Below, one piece after another: positions 1 to 8,190 of a stretch of DNA of 64,000 bases. Source of the DNA: WLJO01 sp032117595 (GTDB lineage Bacteria > Actinomycetota > Acidimicrobiia > Acidimicrobiales > Ilumatobacteraceae); contig JAULYZ010000011.1 of the NCBI GenBank assembly GCA_032117595.1, forward strand, positions 1 through 64,000, in the 5' to 3' direction. The notes beneath the pieces were generated by a model. The model made no database searches. It was not told the origin of the DNA and was given only the letters and a program-made list of their open reading frames with translations. The translations under genes were made by a program, and so were the position numbers. Position 1 is the stretch's first letter. Each line of letters opens with the position of its first letter.

Positions 1-764
1 TCCTCGCCGTGTTCGAACAGATCATCGATACGACGGTGTCCCGGCGAAGAGAGCGCGATCAGGGCGTGCTTTCGCTCTTCGACGAACTCGGCGACACCGA
101 CGAGCCGGTCTTCGACCAGAGGATCGCGATTCCCGATCTCGACTTCGACAAGTCGGTGAAGCTGAAGTTCGAGAAGGAAATGCTCGGGCTCTATGTCTCG
201 GATCACCCGCTCTTCGGCGTCGAGGGCATCCTGCGCCGGCGAAGCGACTGTGCGGTCAGTGACCTCCTCCACCGCGATGACGGTGGCTTCCTGTCGGTCG
301 GTGGGCTGATCACCGGGCTCAACCGCAAGTTCACCAAGCGCGGTGACCAGATGGCGATCTTCGTCCTCGAGGACCTGCAGGACTCCATTGAGGTGACGGT
401 CTTTTCCCGCACGATGCTCGAGCACGGGCACAAGCTGGCCAACGATGCCATCGTGGTCGTGCGGGGCCGGCTCGACCGTCGGGACGACGTCCCGAAACTG
501 CTCGCCCAGGACATCTCGGTGGTCGATGTCGGCGCCCTCGGGTCGAACCCGACACTGCGCCTGCGCCTGCCAGCGGGTGCGCTCGACGAGCGGCGGATCG
601 AGCGCCTGAAGGCGATCCTCAGCGAGTTCCCCGGTGAGTCACCGGTGCTGCTCGACATCGGCGACAACAAGGTGGTTCGCCTCAACGACGAGTTCCGGGT
701 CGATGTCGACAAGGCGGTGGGCGAGCTCCGGGTGGCCTTCGGCCACGACGCAATCGTGCTCTAG
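1..764 (+). CDS. dnaE: DNA polymerase III alpha subunit, C-terminal part (partial)
   Basis: The gene enters from the left edge, so the PHP and polymerase core are outside the window; about 254 C-terminal residues are visible. The block KFEKEMLGLYVSDHPL, typical of DnaE just before its OB domain, lies about 55-70 residues into the fragment. It is followed by an OB-fold (IEVTVFSR, VVVRGRLDRRDD) that in this family binds single-stranded template, then a short C-terminal domain. The protein is the catalytic subunit of the replicative polymerase in the cytoplasm. I cannot tell DnaE1 from DnaE2 with certainty from this piece, although the long tail fits DnaE1. A GC-rich inverted repeat lies just downstream. 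Confidence 0.93.
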   Translation, partial: LAVFEQIIDTTVSRRRERDQGVLSLFDELGDTDEPVFDQRIAIPDLDFDKSVKLKFEKEMLGLYVSDHPLFGVEGILRRRSDCAVSDLLHRDDGGFLSVGGLITGLNRKFTKRGDQMAIFVLEDLQDSIEVTVFSRTMLEHGHKLANDAIVVVRGRLDRRDDVPKLLAQDISVVDVGALGSNPTLRLRLPAGALDERRIERLKAILSEFPGESPVLLDIGDNKVVRLNDEFRVDVDKAVGELRVAFGHDAIVL

Positions 765-778
765 CAGTACCCCTCGGG

Positions 779-824
779 CCCGCCCGACCCCCCGGATGCG
801 GGGCGGTGTTGGGGGGCGAACGGG
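779..824 (+). terminator. Possible hairpin after dnaE
   Basis: GC-rich imperfect inverted repeat just after the dnaE stop. A GCCCG/CCCCCC arm (about 783-793) faces a GGGGGG/CGGGC arm (811-824). There is no T-tract, so intrinsic termination is only a possibility; it may equally be a leader structure of the next gene. Confidence 0.3.
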
Positions 825-898
825 CTTGGGTGGCAGAATGGGGGAGTTGTAATGGGGGTCCGGGGCCGCCGGCAGACGACGAGGAGGTTGAGTGCACG

Positions 899-1555
899 AT
901 GGCCGTGAGCATCGAGACGCGTGACTGCGTTGCGCTGACCGACTCAGACCTCGACGAAATGGCCTCGATGGGTGCCGCCTTCGGGATCGGCCAGCTGTCC
1001 AAGGCCAAGGAGGATTGGGTCCTGTGCACCCGTGCTCGGGTCGACGCCAAGCTCAACGGAATGATGTTCTCCACCCTGGAGCGCATCGGGGGCACCCCGT
1101 GCGTGCTCATCGGGCTCCTCTCGGTGAAGCGTGGGGCCAAACGTGATGCCGTTCTCAAGGCGCTGATGGCGGAGGCCTTCCACCGGGCACTCATGGCCTT
1201 TCCTGACGAGGATGTCGTGGTGGGCACCCGGATGGTGCTGCCCGACGCCCTCGATGCCTTCAAGCCCCTCACCGGCCTCATCCCGCGCCCTGCCCACCGG
1301 GCCGTGGGCGAGGAGCGTGCGTGGGGTCGTCGACTGGCCAAGCGCTTCGGGGTCGACAGCACCTACGACGAGCAATCGTTCGTGGTGAAGAGCGGAGGTC
1401 AAAGCGGCTTCCTCGACCACGAGTCGCTGAAGCCCGAGAAGATCGCCGCCGATGTACGCGGGCTGTTTGCCGGGGTCAAGGCCGACAAGGGGGGCGCGCT
1501 CATCGCGTACGGCTGGACGATGGCCGAAGACCTCGTGAAGCTCGGGAAGCGCTGA
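899..1555 (+). CDS. Conserved protein of unknown function
   Basis: 218 residues, not recognised. ATG 899 is chosen because a strong GAGGAGG (881-887) precedes it at good spacing; the frame is open further upstream but with no ribosome site. The composition is soluble, with no signal peptide or membrane segment. The alternating strand/helix pattern, with hydrophobic strands (TPCVLIGLLSV, DVVVGTRMVL) separated by charged helices, could suit a GNAT-like or other alpha/beta fold, but I see no clear acetyl-CoA motif. The stop at 1553-1555 lies directly before the nitroreductase coding region, suggesting co-transcription. Confidence 0.7.
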   Translation: MAVSIETRDCVALTDSDLDEMASMGAAFGIGQLSKAKEDWVLCTRARVDAKLNGMMFSTLERIGGTPCVLIGLLSVKRGAKRDAVLKALMAEAFHRALMAFPDEDVVVGTRMVLPDALDAFKPLTGLIPRPAHRAVGEERAWGRRLAKRFGVDSTYDEQSFVVKSGGQSGFLDHESLKPEKIAADVRGLFAGVKADKGGALIAYGWTMAEDLVKLGKR

Positions 1556-1596
1556 GCACGTCGGACTCCTTCGGCTCGGTCGTCCGTCGACGGCGG

Positions 1597-2169
1597 ATGA
1601 CCCGGGACTTCGACGGGGAGCGCGCAGTTCCCGACGACGTCATCCGCGATCTGGTCGATCTGGCCCGTCGGGCGCCGAGTGCGGGCAAGACACAGGGCTG
1701 GCACCTCGTGGTGCTGAGCGGCACCGAGACGTCGAGGTTCTGGGACGTCACCCTCCCGGCCGACCGTCGGGCCGGGTTCGCGTTCCCCGGCCTGCTCCGC
1801 GCTCCGGTGATCCTGCTGCCCCTCGCCGATCCCCAGGCCTACCTCGAGCGGTACAGCGAGGCCGACAAGGCTGCGACCGGATGGGGCGAGGACCTCGATC
1901 GCTGGTCGGCCCCGTACTGGACCATCGACGCCTCGATGGCGGTGATGACGCTGCTCCTCGCGGCCGAGGACGCCGGACTCGGCGCGCTGCTGTTCGCCGT
2001 GAGCCGGGACCCGGACCTGCTGCGACGCTCTCTCGGCGTGCCCGAACACCTCCAGTTGCTGGGTGCGATCGCCCTCGGATGGCCGAGTGGATCGCCGGGG
2101 CGTGCAGGCCGCTCCGCCCAACGGCCCCGGAGGTCTGCTGAGGAGATCCTCCACTGGGGGTCGTGGTGA
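1597..2169 (+). CDS. Nitroreductase family protein (FMN-dependent)
   Basis: 190 residues from ATG 1597. It carries the nitroreductase N-terminal signature (MTRDF, then LARRAPSAGKTQGWHLVVL) for FMN binding, and a C-terminal block (AAEDAGLGALLF, then LLGAIALGWP) typical of the family. The enzymes transfer hydride from NAD(P)H through FMN to nitro-aromatics, quinones or similar acceptors; the substrate is not predictable here. The start is uncertain. Family-like sequence (SFGSVVRRRR) continues upstream of ATG 1597 without any ATG, GTG or TTG, so initiation at CTG 1552, overlapping the previous stop, is possible. The 3' end overlaps the next gene by 7 nt. Confidence 0.82.
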   Translation: MTRDFDGERAVPDDVIRDLVDLARRAPSAGKTQGWHLVVLSGTETSRFWDVTLPADRRAGFAFPGLLRAPVILLPLADPQAYLERYSEADKAATGWGEDLDRWSAPYWTIDASMAVMTLLLAAEDAGLGALLFAVSRDPDLLRRSLGVPEHLQLLGAIALGWPSGSPGRAGRSAQRPRRSAEEILHWGSW

Positions 2170-2840
2170 GCGACGAGGCGGTCTCACCGGATCCGACTGC
2201 GAGGCCGGTCGTCGCGCAGCGGAGGTGGGGTGTGCTCCTGCTCGGGGTGCTCGCCGTGGTGGTGATCGGGGTGGTGGTCGCTGCGCGCGGGGTCATCGAG
2301 GCGCACCGCGAACGCTCGAACCCATCGGGTCGCGCACCGAGTTCGCTCGACGACGACCTCCGGCGGTTGATCGGCGCCGAATCCGACGGCGACGCGCTGT
2401 GGGACTCCGGGGTCGGGCGCCCGTTCGGGGTGTACCTCGAGGATCGGATCGCCGGCGACCCCACTCGTCTGTACGAGTTGAACCTCTTCCCGAACTACGC
2501 GTTCGCGAGCGCGCAGGACGCTGCTGATCCGGCGATGGTCTCGCACTACGAGTGGCGGCGCGGCTCACTCGTCGCGGCCCGGGTGGGCCTCGTGCACTCC
2601 TCGGGACCACCGACGTTCACCACTGATGACGTGCCGTGGGATGTGTTGCCTGCCCTCGTCGACGACGCCACCGAGCGGCTCGGGGTCACCGACCCGAACG
2701 CCCGGTACGTGCAGATCGACAACGGGCTGTACGGAACCGGCGGCATGACGCTGCGGGTGTATGTCACCGGCGATCAGAGTCGTGGTGGCCATGTGGTGGC
2801 CGACGCAACGGGCACGATCATCAACGTCGTCGTCGATTGA
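2163..2840 (+). CDS. Membrane-anchored protein of unknown function
   Basis: 225 residues from GTG 2163 (GTG 2166 is equally possible). One hydrophobic segment (residues about 24-41, GVLLLGVLAVVVIGVVVAA) follows a short cytoplasmic tail containing RR. The remaining extracytoplasmic domain of about 180 residues resembles no family I know. It contains YELNLFPNYAFASAQDAADP and ends in a small beta-rich module (GGMTLRVYVTGDQSRGGHVV). The start overlaps the nitroreductase end, so the two are probably translated together. Its last 20 bp overlap the end of the convergent NUDIX gene. Confidence 0.7.
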   Translation: MVSDEAVSPDPTARPVVAQRRWGVLLLGVLAVVVIGVVVAARGVIEAHRERSNPSGRAPSSLDDDLRRLIGAESDGDALWDSGVGRPFGVYLEDRIAGDPTRLYELNLFPNYAFASAQDAADPAMVSHYEWRRGSLVAARVGLVHSSGPPTFTTDDVPWDVLPALVDDATERLGVTDPNARYVQIDNGLYGTGGMTLRVYVTGDQSRGGHVVADATGTIINVVVD

Positions 2841-3234
2841 CGGAATCGGCGAGAAGCCGCCGGTCCCGCTCGTAGGAGAGCACGGTGAGGGCCTCGTCGG
2901 GGCGCATCCAGTGGCGAGCGGAGATCTCGCGTCCGTCGGGCTCTTCGTGGCGGTCGGCCGTCCACTCCATGTCCCAGAACACCACGTACTTGTCGCGATC
3001 GCCCACCCGGTACGTCATGAGCCCGGCCACTGCGGTGGGTGAGGCGTCGACACCGAGTTCCTCGGCGACCTCTCGCACTGCGCAGTCGATGAGCCGCTCG
3101 CCGGGGTCGAGTTTGCCCTTCGGGAGCGAGACATCGCCGCCGTAGCGGATCCGCTCCACCACCCCCACGTGGTCGACGCCGTCGATGCGCCGCCACACGA
3201 TGCCCCCGGCGGCAAGGATGTCGGGAAGGCTCAT
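2821..3234 (-). CDS. NUDIX hydrolase (MutT-like)
   Basis: 137 residues. The NUDIX box is complete: G-x5-E-x7-REVAEELGV (GKLDPGERLIDCAVREVAEELGV region, about residues 41-63), which binds the metal ions for cleavage of nucleoside diphosphates linked to another moiety. The likely substrates are oxidised nucleotides or Ap4A-type compounds; this cannot be decided from sequence. ATG 3234 is chosen because it overlaps the stop of the upstream YyaL-like gene by 4 nt (ATGA), implying coupled translation. The 3' end overlaps the convergent membrane-protein gene by 20 bp. Confidence 0.88.
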   Translation of the reverse strand: MSLPDILAAGGIVWRRIDGVDHVGVVERIRYGGDVSLPKGKLDPGERLIDCAVREVAEELGVDASPTAVAGLMTYRVGDRDKYVVFWDMEWTADRHEEPDGREISARHWMRPDEALTVLSYERDRRLLADSVNRRRR

Positions 3235-5219
3235 CGCTGGCGGAGCGCGCTGCGCAGTTCGTCGAGGGAGTACGACGGAGCGAGGCAGGCGTTGCCTCGG
3301 CACACGTACGCCGCGCCCGCCGCTCGCCCCTCCCAGAGCGGTGAGTCGTACGGTTCGCCCCAGGCCAGCACTGCGTCGGGCAGGTACGAGCGCTGCACCT
3401 CGCGAACGAACTCGGGGTGGTGGCCGACCACGGCGATCTCGGTGGTGCCGCCGGCGCGCAGGGCGACCGCTGCGAGGAAATGGGCGAACCCGAGTGGGGC
3501 GGAGGCCGCTTGGTCGGCGAGGAGAAGAAGGATGCGATCGGCGTGGTTGGAGTAGCGCGTCTCGCCGGTGAGCGCCGCAAGGCGATACAGCGCGCTCGCC
3601 GACGCAGCGTTGGCGGAGGGGAGTGCATTGTCGACGATGTCCTTCTGGCGCACGACGAGGGCCTCCGCGTCGTCGGCGGTGGTGAACACGCCTCCGCGCT
3701 CGGGGTCCCAGAAGTGGTCGAGGAGCGTGTCGGCACAGGAAGAGGCCTCGGCGATCCAGCGAGCCTGACCGGACGCCTCGGCGAGGCGGGTGAAGGCATC
3801 AACGAGCGCTGCGTGGTCGGCGGCGACTGCGTCGTGCTGAGCGCCGGTGCTCGACTGCCAAGAACGCATCCAGCGCCCGTCACTGCGCCGGAGGTTGACG
3901 AGGAGGAACTCTGCGGCCTCGGTGGCGGCACCCAACCAGTCGAGCCGTCCGAGCGCGCCAGCGGCCTCGGCGAGCGAACTGACGAACAGCGCGTTCCACT
4001 CGGTGAGGACCTTGTCGTCGCGACCCGGTCTCGGGCGTCGGCTGCGCGCATCGAACAACTGACGGCGGGCCTCGTCGAGCGCTTCGGATCGTTGTAGTTG
4101 ACCCCGTGCGTGCAGGCGGTTCGGGATGTTTCGGCCCTCGAAGTTGCCGGACTCGGTGATGCCGAACCACCCGAGTGCAGCTTCAGCGGCGTCGGCGCCG
4201 AGGGCGCTGTGCACCTCGCCGGGCGTCCAGACGTAGAAGGCGCCCTCCTCGACGTGGCCACCCTCACCGGCACTGTCTGCATCCTCGGAGGAGCAGAGGC
4301 CGCCGCCGGGCAGGCGCAGGTCGCGCAGCACGTACTCGACGGTCTCGGTCGCAACCTGCGCCCACGTGCCGTTGCCGAGCAACTGCCAGCCGTGCACGTA
4401 GGCGCGAAGGAGCATCGCCTGGTCGTAGAGCATCTTCTCGAAGTGGGGCACGAGCCAACGTTGGTCGGTGGAGTAACGCGCGAAACCGCCGCCGAGGTGG
4501 TCGTACATGCCGCCGCTCGACATGGCGTCGAGGGTGGTGCGTACCACGGTCTCGAGTTGGGGAGCCTTGGTGGAGTCGAGTGCCCGCATGACGAGCTCGA
4601 GGTTCATCGTGGAGGGGAACTTGGGCTCGGTGCCGAATCCGCCCCACGCCGGGTCGTAGAGACGCGCGAGTTGTTCGAGTGCATGCTGCAGCAGGGCGGC
4701 ACCGGGGGCCGACCGCGCTGGTTCGAGGCGAGTGGTTCGGGCCATCGCCTCGACGAGAGCCTGTGCCGTCTCGTCGAGCTCCTTGCGCTGGTTGCGCCAG
4801 GCCTCATCGACGGAGCGGAGCACCTTGAGGAAGGCGGGCTTCGGGAAGTAGGTGCCGCCGAAGAACGGTTCACCCGATGGGGTGAGGAACATGGTCATCG
4901 GCCAGCCGCCGCGACGCGTCAGCGCCTGGAGTGCGTCCATGTAGAGCGCGTCGACGTCGGGGCGTTCCTCGCGATCCACCTTGACGTTGACGAAGAGGCC
5001 ATTCATCACGGCGGCGACCTCGTCGTCCTCGAAGCACTCGTGCGCCATGACATGGCACCAGTGGCAACTCGAGTACCCGACCGAGAGCAGGATCGGCACG
5101 CCACGCCGCTGTGCGTCCGCGAACGCCTCGGGACCCCAGGGGTACCACTCGACGGGGTTGTCGCGGTGTTGACGCAGATAGGGACTGCTCGCGTTCGCAA
5201 GACGGTTCCCAGCGGTCAT
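3231..5219 (-). CDS. Thioredoxin-domain protein of the YyaL/SPATA20 family
   Basis: 662 residues, the usual length of this family (DUF255 plus an (alpha/alpha)6 barrel). The N-terminal thioredoxin-like domain begins with the hallmark NPVEWYPWGPEAF and carries the cysteine pair in SCHWCHVM (about residues 47-54), then VKVDREERPDVD and GGWPMTMFLTPSGEPFFGGTYFP. The larger C-terminal part contains glycosidase-like barrel repeats. Biochemical function is not well defined; N-acylglucosamine epimerase-like folds have been noted for the barrel. ATG 5219 is preferred over an upstream in-frame codon because TACCGT sits exactly 6 nt before it. It forms a unit with the NUDIX gene. Confidence 0.9.
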   Translation of the reverse strand: MTAGNRLANASSPYLRQHRDNPVEWYPWGPEAFADAQRRGVPILLSVGYSSCHWCHVMAHECFEDDEVAAVMNGLFVNVKVDREERPDVDALYMDALQALTRRGGWPMTMFLTPSGEPFFGGTYFPKPAFLKVLRSVDEAWRNQRKELDETAQALVEAMARTTRLEPARSAPGAALLQHALEQLARLYDPAWGGFGTEPKFPSTMNLELVMRALDSTKAPQLETVVRTTLDAMSSGGMYDHLGGGFARYSTDQRWLVPHFEKMLYDQAMLLRAYVHGWQLLGNGTWAQVATETVEYVLRDLRLPGGGLCSSEDADSAGEGGHVEEGAFYVWTPGEVHSALGADAAEAALGWFGITESGNFEGRNIPNRLHARGQLQRSEALDEARRQLFDARSRRPRPGRDDKVLTEWNALFVSSLAEAAGALGRLDWLGAATEAAEFLLVNLRRSDGRWMRSWQSSTGAQHDAVAADHAALVDAFTRLAEASGQARWIAEASSCADTLLDHFWDPERGGVFTTADDAEALVVRQKDIVDNALPSANAASASALYRLAALTGETRYSNHADRILLLLADQAASAPLGFAHFLAAVALRAGGTTEIAVVGHHPEFVREVQRSYLPDAVLAWGEPYDSPLWEGRAAGAAYVCRGNACLAPSYSLDELRSALRQR

Positions 5220-5225
5220 GCGGCC

Positions 5226-5271
5226 ACGGTAGCGATCCGGGGGCAACCCGCGAGGACCGGGCCGCTACTGT
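5226..5271. promoter_or_regulatory. Divergent leaderless promoters (yyaL-like / SDR)
   Basis: On the minus strand, TACCGT (5226-5231) lies 6 nt before ATG 5219. On the plus strand, TACTGT (5266-5271) lies 6 nt before ATG 5278. Neither start has a Shine-Dalgarno sequence, so both mRNAs probably begin at or next to the start codon. The motif is seen directly; promoter function is inferred. Confidence 0.6.
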
Positions 5272-5277
5272 CGTGCG

Positions 5278-6024
5278 ATGGACATCAGGCTCGACGGCAA
5301 GGTGGCACTCGTCACCGGCGCCTCCAAGGGAATCGGCCGCTCGATCGCAGAGCACATGGCCGCGAGCGGGGCGAGGGTGATGCTCGTCTCGCGCAAGCAG
5401 GACCAACTGGACGAGGCGGCTGCATCGATGCCCGGTGAGGTGGCGACGTTCGCTGCGAACACCGGCGATGTGGAGGCCGGTCGCGCGTGTGTGGCAGCCA
5501 CCATCGAACGATTCGGCTCGCTCGACATCCTCGTGAACAACGCAGCCACCAACCCGTATTACGGGCCGCTCATGGGCGTCGACGAGGGCCGTTGGGACAA
5601 GACGTTTCAGGTGAACATCCGTGGTCCGCTCTTTTGGACCAAGGCGGCCTACGAGTCGGCCTTCCGTGAGCGTCCCGGCGTGGTGCTGAACATCTCGTCG
5701 GTGGGCGGTGTTCGCGGCGGCGGCGCACTCGGTGTGTACAACATCACCAAGGCCGCCCTGGTGATGTTCACACGCCAGCTCGCCAGTGAGATCGGGCCCA
5801 CCCGCGTGGTGGGGCTCGCCCCCGGTCTGGTCGACACCGACTTTGCGGGCGTGCTCGTGCAGAACTTCGGCGACTCGATCGCAAGCCGGAACCCCACCAA
5901 GCGTCTCGGCCAGCCCGACGACATCGGGGCATTCGCAACGTTCCTGTGCTCCGACGCTGCGTCGTGGATCACCGGCGACACCTTTGTCATCGATGGTGGG
6001 GCCGGGGTGATGGTGAACGACTGA
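5278..6024 (+). CDS. SDR family NAD(P)-dependent oxidoreductase
   Basis: 248 residues, a classical short-chain dehydrogenase. The cofactor motif TGASKGIG is at residues about 14-21, NNAAT follows in the middle, the catalytic Ser is in NISSVGG and the Tyr/Lys pair is in YNITKAA. It ends with the common SWITGDTFVIDGGAGV. It should interconvert a hydroxyl and a keto group with NAD(P)H; FabG-like ketoacyl reduction or alcohol oxidation are both possible. The gene is convergent with menE with only 8 bp between stops, and has its own leaderless-type promoter. Confidence 0.92.
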   Translation: MDIRLDGKVALVTGASKGIGRSIAEHMAASGARVMLVSRKQDQLDEAAASMPGEVATFAANTGDVEAGRACVAATIERFGSLDILVNNAATNPYYGPLMGVDEGRWDKTFQVNIRGPLFWTKAAYESAFRERPGVVLNISSVGGVRGGGALGVYNITKAALVMFTRQLASEIGPTRVVGLAPGLVDTDFAGVLVQNFGDSIASRNPTKRLGQPDDIGAFATFLCSDAASWITGDTFVIDGGAGVMVND

Positions 6025-6032
6025 CAGCTGGG

Positions 6033-7166
6033 TCAGTCGCTGCGCCGGCTGGTGAGCGCTGCCACGAGGTCGGCGCGCCGGATCTTGCCGAGCGCAGTGC
6101 GTGGGATGGCGTCGACGAGCTCGAGCTGGCGTGGTGCACAGTAGGCGGGGAGCGTGTCTTTGACGGTGTCCCGAAGGCTCTCGAGCGTGGGTGAGGCACC
6201 GTCGCGCGGGATCACCACGGCAACGACTCGCTGGCCCCATTCGGGGTCGTCGAGGCCCACGATCGCCACCTCGGCGATCGAGGGATGCTGGGAGAGAACG
6301 TGCTCCACGGCATCGGGCCACACCTTCTCGCCGCCGGTGTTGATCATGTCGCCGCGCCGTCCGTGAACGACCAGCCGACGTTCCTCGCCGCTCCCGGTCC
6401 ACTCGCCCACGTCTCCGGTCGCAAACCATCCGTCGTGGTCCTTCGGGTCCACGCCGTTGCGATAGGTGCGCAGCAGCATCGGGCCGCGTAGCGAGATGAT
6501 GCCGTCGTGGTCGATCCGCACCTCGACGCCGTCGAGTGGACGTCCGCTGTAGACCACACCACTGCCGGTCTCGGTCATGCCGTAGGTGGTGAGCACGTTC
6601 TCGGGCAGGTTCTTGGGTGCGCTCGCCCCTCCTACGAGCAGCACCCGGAATCTGCGGGCGTCGAGTCGGGCGAGTGCTGTCGGCACGAGGCTCGCCAGCG
6701 TGGCACCCGACGACATTGCTGCAGCCGGGTCGAAGCCCGCCAGCACGGTGAGCCGCGTGCCGAGGTGAAGCGCGCGCGTGATGACCGACAGTCCGCCCAC
6801 GTGCGCAATCGGCAGACAGGCGAGCCAGTGATCGTCGTCGCGCACACCGATGCGCCGTGAGGTGGCATCGGCCGAGGCGCGGACTGCAGCGTGGGTGAGC
6901 ACCACACCCTTGGGCTCCCCGGAGGTCCCGCTCGTTGCGATGACCAAGGCGTCGTCGTCGTCGATCGGCACGGCATGGTCGAGCGGAGAGTCGCCCTGCT
7001 CGTTGCGCACGATCGCCGGCGACACGGCTCTCAGGGTCCGTTCGGCGGCTGCTCGGGGAAGACGCTGGTCGAGGACGAAGGCGGCGTCGCCATCGTCCCA
7101 GACCCGTCGCAGCGCATCGACGAAGTTCGGCCCACCGGGCAGATCGAGCGCGACGAGACGGTGCAC
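6033..7166 (-). CDS. menE: o-Succinylbenzoate-CoA ligase
   Basis: 377 residues, AMP-forming acyl-CoA synthetase fold. The P-loop A3 motif is IATSGTSGEPKGVV; the A5 motif is YGMTETGSG; A7/A8 are FATGDVGEW and GRRGDMINTGGEKVWP; the C-terminal catalytic lysine lies in PRTALGKIRR. The short N-terminal domain and the menA, menH-like and menD neighbours point to MenE, which activates o-succinylbenzoate in menaquinone synthesis. Three consecutive GTG codons (7172, 7169, 7166) could start it; 7166 is chosen because TAGGTT ends 6 nt upstream. Confidence 0.87.
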   Translation of the reverse strand: MHRLVALDLPGGPNFVDALRRVWDDGDAAFVLDQRLPRAAAERTLRAVSPAIVRNEQGDSPLDHAVPIDDDDALVIATSGTSGEPKGVVLTHAAVRASADATSRRIGVRDDDHWLACLPIAHVGGLSVITRALHLGTRLTVLAGFDPAAAMSSGATLASLVPTALARLDARRFRVLLVGGASAPKNLPENVLTTYGMTETGSGVVYSGRPLDGVEVRIDHDGIISLRGPMLLRTYRNGVDPKDHDGWFATGDVGEWTGSGEERRLVVHGRRGDMINTGGEKVWPDAVEHVLSQHPSIAEVAIVGLDDPEWGQRVVAVVIPRDGASPTLESLRDTVKDTLPAYCAPRQLELVDAIPRTALGKIRRADLVAALTSRRSD

Positions 7167-7172
7167 CACCAC

Positions 7173-7178
7173 AACCTA
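7173..7178 (-). promoter_or_regulatory. -10 element of menE (leaderless)
   Basis: TAGGTT on the minus strand, 6 nt before GTG 7166. It decides between three adjacent GTG codons. Confidence 0.5.
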
Positions 7179-7313
7179 GGTCGTGTCCCCGCCCCGGTTG
7201 CGTCCGGCCCCGTTCGCGGTCCTCGAGGTACGCAGTCGATGCCCGGAGTCGATGCCCGCAGTTGGTTGGAGTCCTCGGCCATCATGCTCGACGGTTTGTG
7301 CTGCCCCGCCCCG

Positions 7314-7319
7314 TAGCGT
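7314..7319 (+). promoter_or_regulatory. -10 element of menA (leaderless)
   Basis: TAGCGT, 7 nt before GTG 7327; no ribosome site between. The 160 bp between menE and menA otherwise holds nothing I can name. Confidence 0.55.
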
Positions 7320-7326
7320 CGGGGTC

Positions 7327-8190
7327 GTGAATCCGTGGATCCTGGGTGCCCGGCCCCGCACGCTCCCGGCTGCCGTGGTGCCAGTGGGGGTCGGCCTTGC
7401 CGCCTGTGTGGGAGTCGGCGGTGCTGCGTGGTGGCGTGCGTCGCTTGCGCTGGTGGTGTCGCTCGCACTCCAGATCGGTGTGAACTACGCAAACGACTAC
7501 AGCGACGGAATCCGCGGGACCGATGATGTGCGGGTTGGTCCTGCCCGTCTCGTGGGGGGCGGCATCAAACCGGCCGCATCGGTGCGGCGGGCCGCCTTCG
7601 CATCGTTCGGGGTGGCACTCGCAGCCGGCGCGGTGCTCGTGGTGCTTGCGGGTTGGCAACTCGTGTTCGTGGGTGTCGCTGCGGTGGCAGCCGGTTGGTT
7701 CTACACGGGCGGCCCGCGCCCCTACGGATACCTCGGCCTCGGCGAGGTGTTCGTGTTCGTCTTCTTCGGGCTCGTGGCAACCGCCGGAACCACCTACGTC
7801 GTGGTCGAGCAGCTTCCCTCGCTCGCGATCGTGGCCGGTTGCGGTACCGGGGCGCTGGCCTGTGCCCTGCTCGTGGTGAACAACCTGCGCGACATTCCCA
7901 CCGACTCGTTGAGCGGCAAGAAGACGCTTGCAGTCCGGCTGGGCGATCGCAGGACGCGTTGGTTCTACGTGTTGCTGTTGGACGCCGCGTTCGTGATGGT
8001 GGTGGTGTGTACGGCGCAGCGCTCGTGGGCGCTGCTCGGCCTCGTGGCGATCCCGCTCGCTGTGCCGCCGCTGCGCTCCGTGCTCGGGGGTGCGACCGGC
8101 CCCCGGCTCATCGGCGCCCTGGGGTCGACGGGCCGTCTGCAGATGGCGTACGGGCTCGCACTCGGGGTGGGGTTGGCGCTCGGCGGCTAG
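7327..8190 (+). CDS. menA: 1,4-Dihydroxy-2-naphthoate polyprenyltransferase
   Basis: 287 residues and mostly transmembrane (about eight to nine helices), as expected for the UbiA superfamily. The first Asp-rich motif is NYANDYSDGIRGTD (about residues 57-70), and the second is NNLRDIPTDSLSGKKTLAVRLG; both bind Mg-diphosphate. GPARLVGGG is typical of MenA rather than UbiA. It attaches the prenyl tail to DHNA to form demethylmenaquinone in the membrane. GTG 7327 is chosen from the TAGCGT element 7 nt upstream and the family-typical start WILGARPRTLPAAV. The stop overlaps the convergent menH-like stop. Confidence 0.93.
   Translation: MNPWILGARPRTLPAAVVPVGVGLAACVGVGGAAWWRASLALVVSLALQIGVNYANDYSDGIRGTDDVRVGPARLVGGGIKPAASVRRAAFASFGVALAAGAVLVVLAGWQLVFVGVAAVAAGWFYTGGPRPYGYLGLGEVFVFVFFGLVATAGTTYVVVEQLPSLAIVAGCGTGALACALLVVNNLRDIPTDSLSGKKTLAVRLGDRRTRWFYVLLLDAAFVMVVVCTAQRSWALLGLVAIPLAVPPLRSVLGGATGPRLIGALGSTGRLQMAYGLALGVGLALGG

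Noticed and set aside
2774..4354. Long open frame antisense to the YyaL-like and NUDIX genes
   Set aside because: Arg/Ser/Pro-rich translation without domains; a by-product of high G+C third positions opposite genuine genes. The same applies to long antisense frames such as 4870-6429, 8219-9562, 11701-12735, 22143-23216 and 43207-45027.
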